A stretch of DNA of 64,000 nt, from positions 1-64,000 of the forward strand of contig JAQGMI010000135.1 in assembly GCA_028292435.1 (NCBI GenBank), written 5' to 3'. The stretch comes from Betaproteobacteria bacterium. GTDB lineage: Bacteria; Pseudomonadota; Gammaproteobacteria; Burkholderiales; SG8-41. Within the stretch, counting starts at the first letter, position 1, and each line of letters starts with the position of its first letter. A model generated the notes under the pieces. The model ran no database searches. It was not told the origin of the DNA and saw nothing but the letters and a program-made list of their open reading frames with translations. This document shows, in pieces, positions 62,311-64,000 of the stretch. Position numbers and translations under genes: made by a program.

Positions 62311-62664
62311 TCAATATTTTTTGCCGCCCTCCATCGCGAGGATCCAGTTCACGAGGTTCTTCACGTCGGCGGGGTTCGTTGTCTTTACCTTCTTGTGTTT
62401 CTCTTCGTGCCCGTCGTCAAACTTGACCATTTCGCCGCTCGTGACGTGATGGGTCACCAAAGCTTCGGCGTCGGGCTTTTCGCGAAACTTGGCGGCAACG
62501 TCCCGATACGCAGGACCGTCCTTTTTCTTGTCGACCTTGTGGCACTTGTTGCAGCCGCTGTCCTGCATCAGCGCTTCAGCTGCAGCAGCGTTGAATGGCG
62601 CTGCAGCCGCCTGACAAGGCAGGCCGAGCGCCGCCAGGAATGCGAAGACAGCGATCCGTGTCAT
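62311..62664 (-). CDS. Monoheme periplasmic cytochrome c
   Basis: The ATG at 62664 is chosen because it begins a signal peptide (VFAFLAALGLPCQAAAA); the ribosome site is weak. The product is 117 residues. The heme motif CNKCH lies at 38-42. A Lys-rich segment (VDKKKDGPAYRDVAAKF) follows, and a distal Met occurs in TSGEMVKFDDGHEEKH. The domain ends VKNLVNWILAMEGGKKY, the usual class I C-terminal helix. It is the first gene of the operon and is a likely periplasmic shuttle between cytochrome b561 and the decaheme protein. Confidence 0.9.
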   Translation of the reverse strand: MTRIAVFAFLAALGLPCQAAAAPFNAAAAEALMQDSGCNKCHKVDKKKDGPAYRDVAAKFREKPDAEALVTHHVTSGEMVKFDDGHEEKHKKVKTTNPADVKNLVNWILAMEGGKKY

Positions 62665-62909
62665 AGGGCAAGCCTGCGAACGTCGAAAAAAAACTCGCCC
62701 GCTGAAAGTCCGTTCCGGAAAGCGAAACCATGCACTCAGTGATCCAGGCGGAACCAGGTACGACATGTCTTCAGATACCTCGCAGCAGTCACAAACGATT
62801 CGGCATAAACGACGGGCGATAATTGGCTGCGCAACAACATAACGGCACTCATGCGGCGCAATATTTCGCATCGCACGAATTTACGATTCCGCTGGCATAT
62901 GACGTTGTA

Positions 62910-62925
62910 TGCAAGCGACGTGCCA
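62910..62925 (-). promoter_or_regulatory. Sigma54-type promoter of the cytochrome/MtrAB operon
   Basis: On the minus strand the sequence is TGGCACGTCGCTTGCA, an exact match to the sigma54 consensus TGGCACG-N4-TTGCW. The expected start near 62898 leaves a leader of about 235 bases to the first ATG. Confidence 0.82.
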
Positions 62926-63035
62926 GTTGAGCCCCGGTCATCCCGGACTGCCATTGCGTGCAGGGAAACCGCCGTGCGCGGACGTTTAAATCAGTGAACT
63001 CGATCGCACGGCCGTGTGATCCGGTGGGGCTTCAT

Positions 63036-63049
63036 CCCCGAATGTGGGG
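63036..63049. promoter_or_regulatory. CCCC-N6-GGGG candidate activator site
   Basis: CCCCGAATGTGGGG, followed by AAAAA, lies about 145 bases upstream of the expected sigma54 start. It shares the TTCATCCCCG flank and geometry with the element at 24954. The rest of 62665-63216 contains no gene that I recognise. Confidence 0.5.
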
Positions 63050-63216
63050 AAAAATCTATCGGCGCAGAGTCCGGCAAGTCACCACGCGTGGAGCGCGCAA
63101 GGCGCATCTTGAATGCAACACGTTTGCGCCACGACAGCGCAGGCCCGATTGCGTGATTCGATCGTTATTAAGGCGCCAGCGCGGAGACGGCGCGAGAAAA
63201 CGACGGCGACGCGGCG

Positions 63217-64000
63217 TCAGCGGTCCGCGATCGTGGGACTCCGTCCGGCGTGCATGGCATCTACGATCGGTAGTTGCACGACAAATTCAGCACCCGCATT
63301 CCGCCCGGCGCTGAACGCATGAACGCTTCCGCCATGGCGTGTAGCGATATATTTAACCAGGGCGAGCCCAAGGCCCAATCCGCCCTGCGGCCCCGACTCG
63401 GACTGATCAACTTGCGTATATAAGTCGAAAATCTTGCCCAGCATGTCGTGCTTGATACCGATGCCGCTGTCTCTGACGCTGACGACCGCGAACTTTCCCA
63501 GCCGTTCCATCGACAGCCGGATTTCGCCCCCGACCGGCGAAAACTTCGCCGCATTGTTCAACAGATTGGTAACGAGCTGCATCAGCCGTGCGAAATCCCC
63601 ATCGACGATTATCGGCGAGTAAAGATATCTTACGACCAGGTTTTGACCGCATTTCTCGATGAGCGCGCGGCTCGTTTCGACTGCTGCCGCCAAGACTTCG
63701 CCCAGGTCAATATGCGTTTTCTCGATGATGAGCTTGCCATTCGCGATCCGATTCACATCGAGCAAATCGTTTGTCAGCCTTTTAAGCTGGGCGACCTGAC
63801 GCACCATGACCTGGACCATGGTGACATGCGTTTCGACATCGTTGGTTTGCGTCATCAGGACGACACAATTGCTTAGCGCGTTCAGCGGATTGCGCAGTTC
63901 ATGCCCGAGAATACCGAAAAAGTTTTCTTTTAATTTATTTTGCTCCTGCAGTTGCGCCTGCAATCGCTTGTAGCAGCTGACATCGACCAACGCACATACC
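63217..64000 (-). CDS. Sensor histidine kinase, C-terminal part (runs off the right edge)
   Basis: The frame is open to the window edge; the 261 visible residues are the C-terminal part. The first residues (ALVDVSCYKRLQAQLQEQNK) look like the end of a PAS/PAC domain leading into a coiled coil. The H-box is FFGILGHELRNPLNALSN. The HATPase boxes are LLNNAAKFSPVGGEIRLS, VRDSGIGIKHDML, FDLYTQVDQSESGPQGGLGL and GSVHAFSAG. The chain stops soon after, so no receiver domain is fused at this end. The sensor part and any partner lie outside the window. Confidence 0.9.
   Translation of the reverse strand, partial: VCALVDVSCYKRLQAQLQEQNKLKENFFGILGHELRNPLNALSNCVVLMTQTNDVETHVTMVQVMVRQVAQLKRLTNDLLDVNRIANGKLIIEKTHIDLGEVLAAAVETSRALIEKCGQNLVVRYLYSPIIVDGDFARLMQLVTNLLNNAAKFSPVGGEIRLSMERLGKFAVVSVRDSGIGIKHDMLGKIFDLYTQVDQSESGPQGGLGLGLALVKYIATRHGGSVHAFSAGRNAGAEFVVQLPIVDAMHAGRSPTIADR

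Overview
The window looks like the chromosome of a GC-rich betaproteobacterium. Three things suggest this: a PEP-CTERM protein and an EpsA-type regulator, which are typical of exosortase-bearing Betaproteobacteria; an atypical type II secretion system (T2SS); and an MtrA/MtrB-type outer-membrane electron conduit. No rRNA, tRNA, CRISPR array, phage or insertion sequence was seen. Almost all of the first 45 kb is read on the minus strand.

Layout. (1) 1-3130: N-terminal part of a large repetitive surface protein (48-residue repeats) that runs off the left edge. (2) 3480-22693: a long minus-strand cluster. In transcription order it holds two multicopper-oxidase-like proteins, a 3197-residue mosaic protein, two small secreted proteins, a tandem pair of LolA-like periplasmic proteins, a cytochrome c fused to a binding-protein-like domain, a Sco copper chaperone and a ClpP-like periplasmic protein. 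(3) 23294-25632: a hemerythrin, a glycine-rich membrane protein and a lytic transglycosylase. (4) 26482-33743: regulation, with two NarL-type response regulators, a sigma54 activator with its kinase, and a PAS kinase. (5) 33753-43561: an atypical T2SS with three pseudopilins, a secretin carrying a C-terminal cohesin-like domain, PilM/N/O/P-like inner-membrane proteins, and GspE, F and G. (6) 43796-47839: a small RRM-like protein, a secreted beta-propeller, EpsA and an atypical OmpR-type regulator. (7) 48088-53550: a type I secretion system followed by two lipoproteins. (8) 54207-57765: a Cache sensor kinase, a PEP-CTERM protein and a metalloprotease-like lipoprotein. (9) 57828-62664: an extracellular electron transfer operon (monoheme cytochrome c, decaheme MtrA/DmsE-like cytochrome, MtrB-like porin, cytochrome b561). 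(10) 63217-64000: a partial sensor kinase.

How it may work together. The copper proteins, Sco chaperone, cytochromes and MtrAB conduit point to electron exchange with an extracellular substrate, possibly metal oxidation or reduction. The T2SS is a plausible exporter, as in Geobacter, where an atypical T2SS exports the multicopper protein OmpB. Sequences close to the sigma54 consensus (TGGCACG-N4-TTGC) precede the multicopper cluster, the hemerythrin gene, the glycine-rich membrane protein gene and the cytochrome/MtrAB operon. In all four cases a GGGGAA/TTCCCC motif lies roughly 150-220 bp upstream of the expected transcription start. A sigma54 activator-kinase pair at 27774-30696 is the obvious candidate controller. 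The dispersed blocks may therefore form one regulon. Two adjacent multicopper proteins also carry complementary halves of the copper-ligand set, which suggests a split, heteromeric oxidase.
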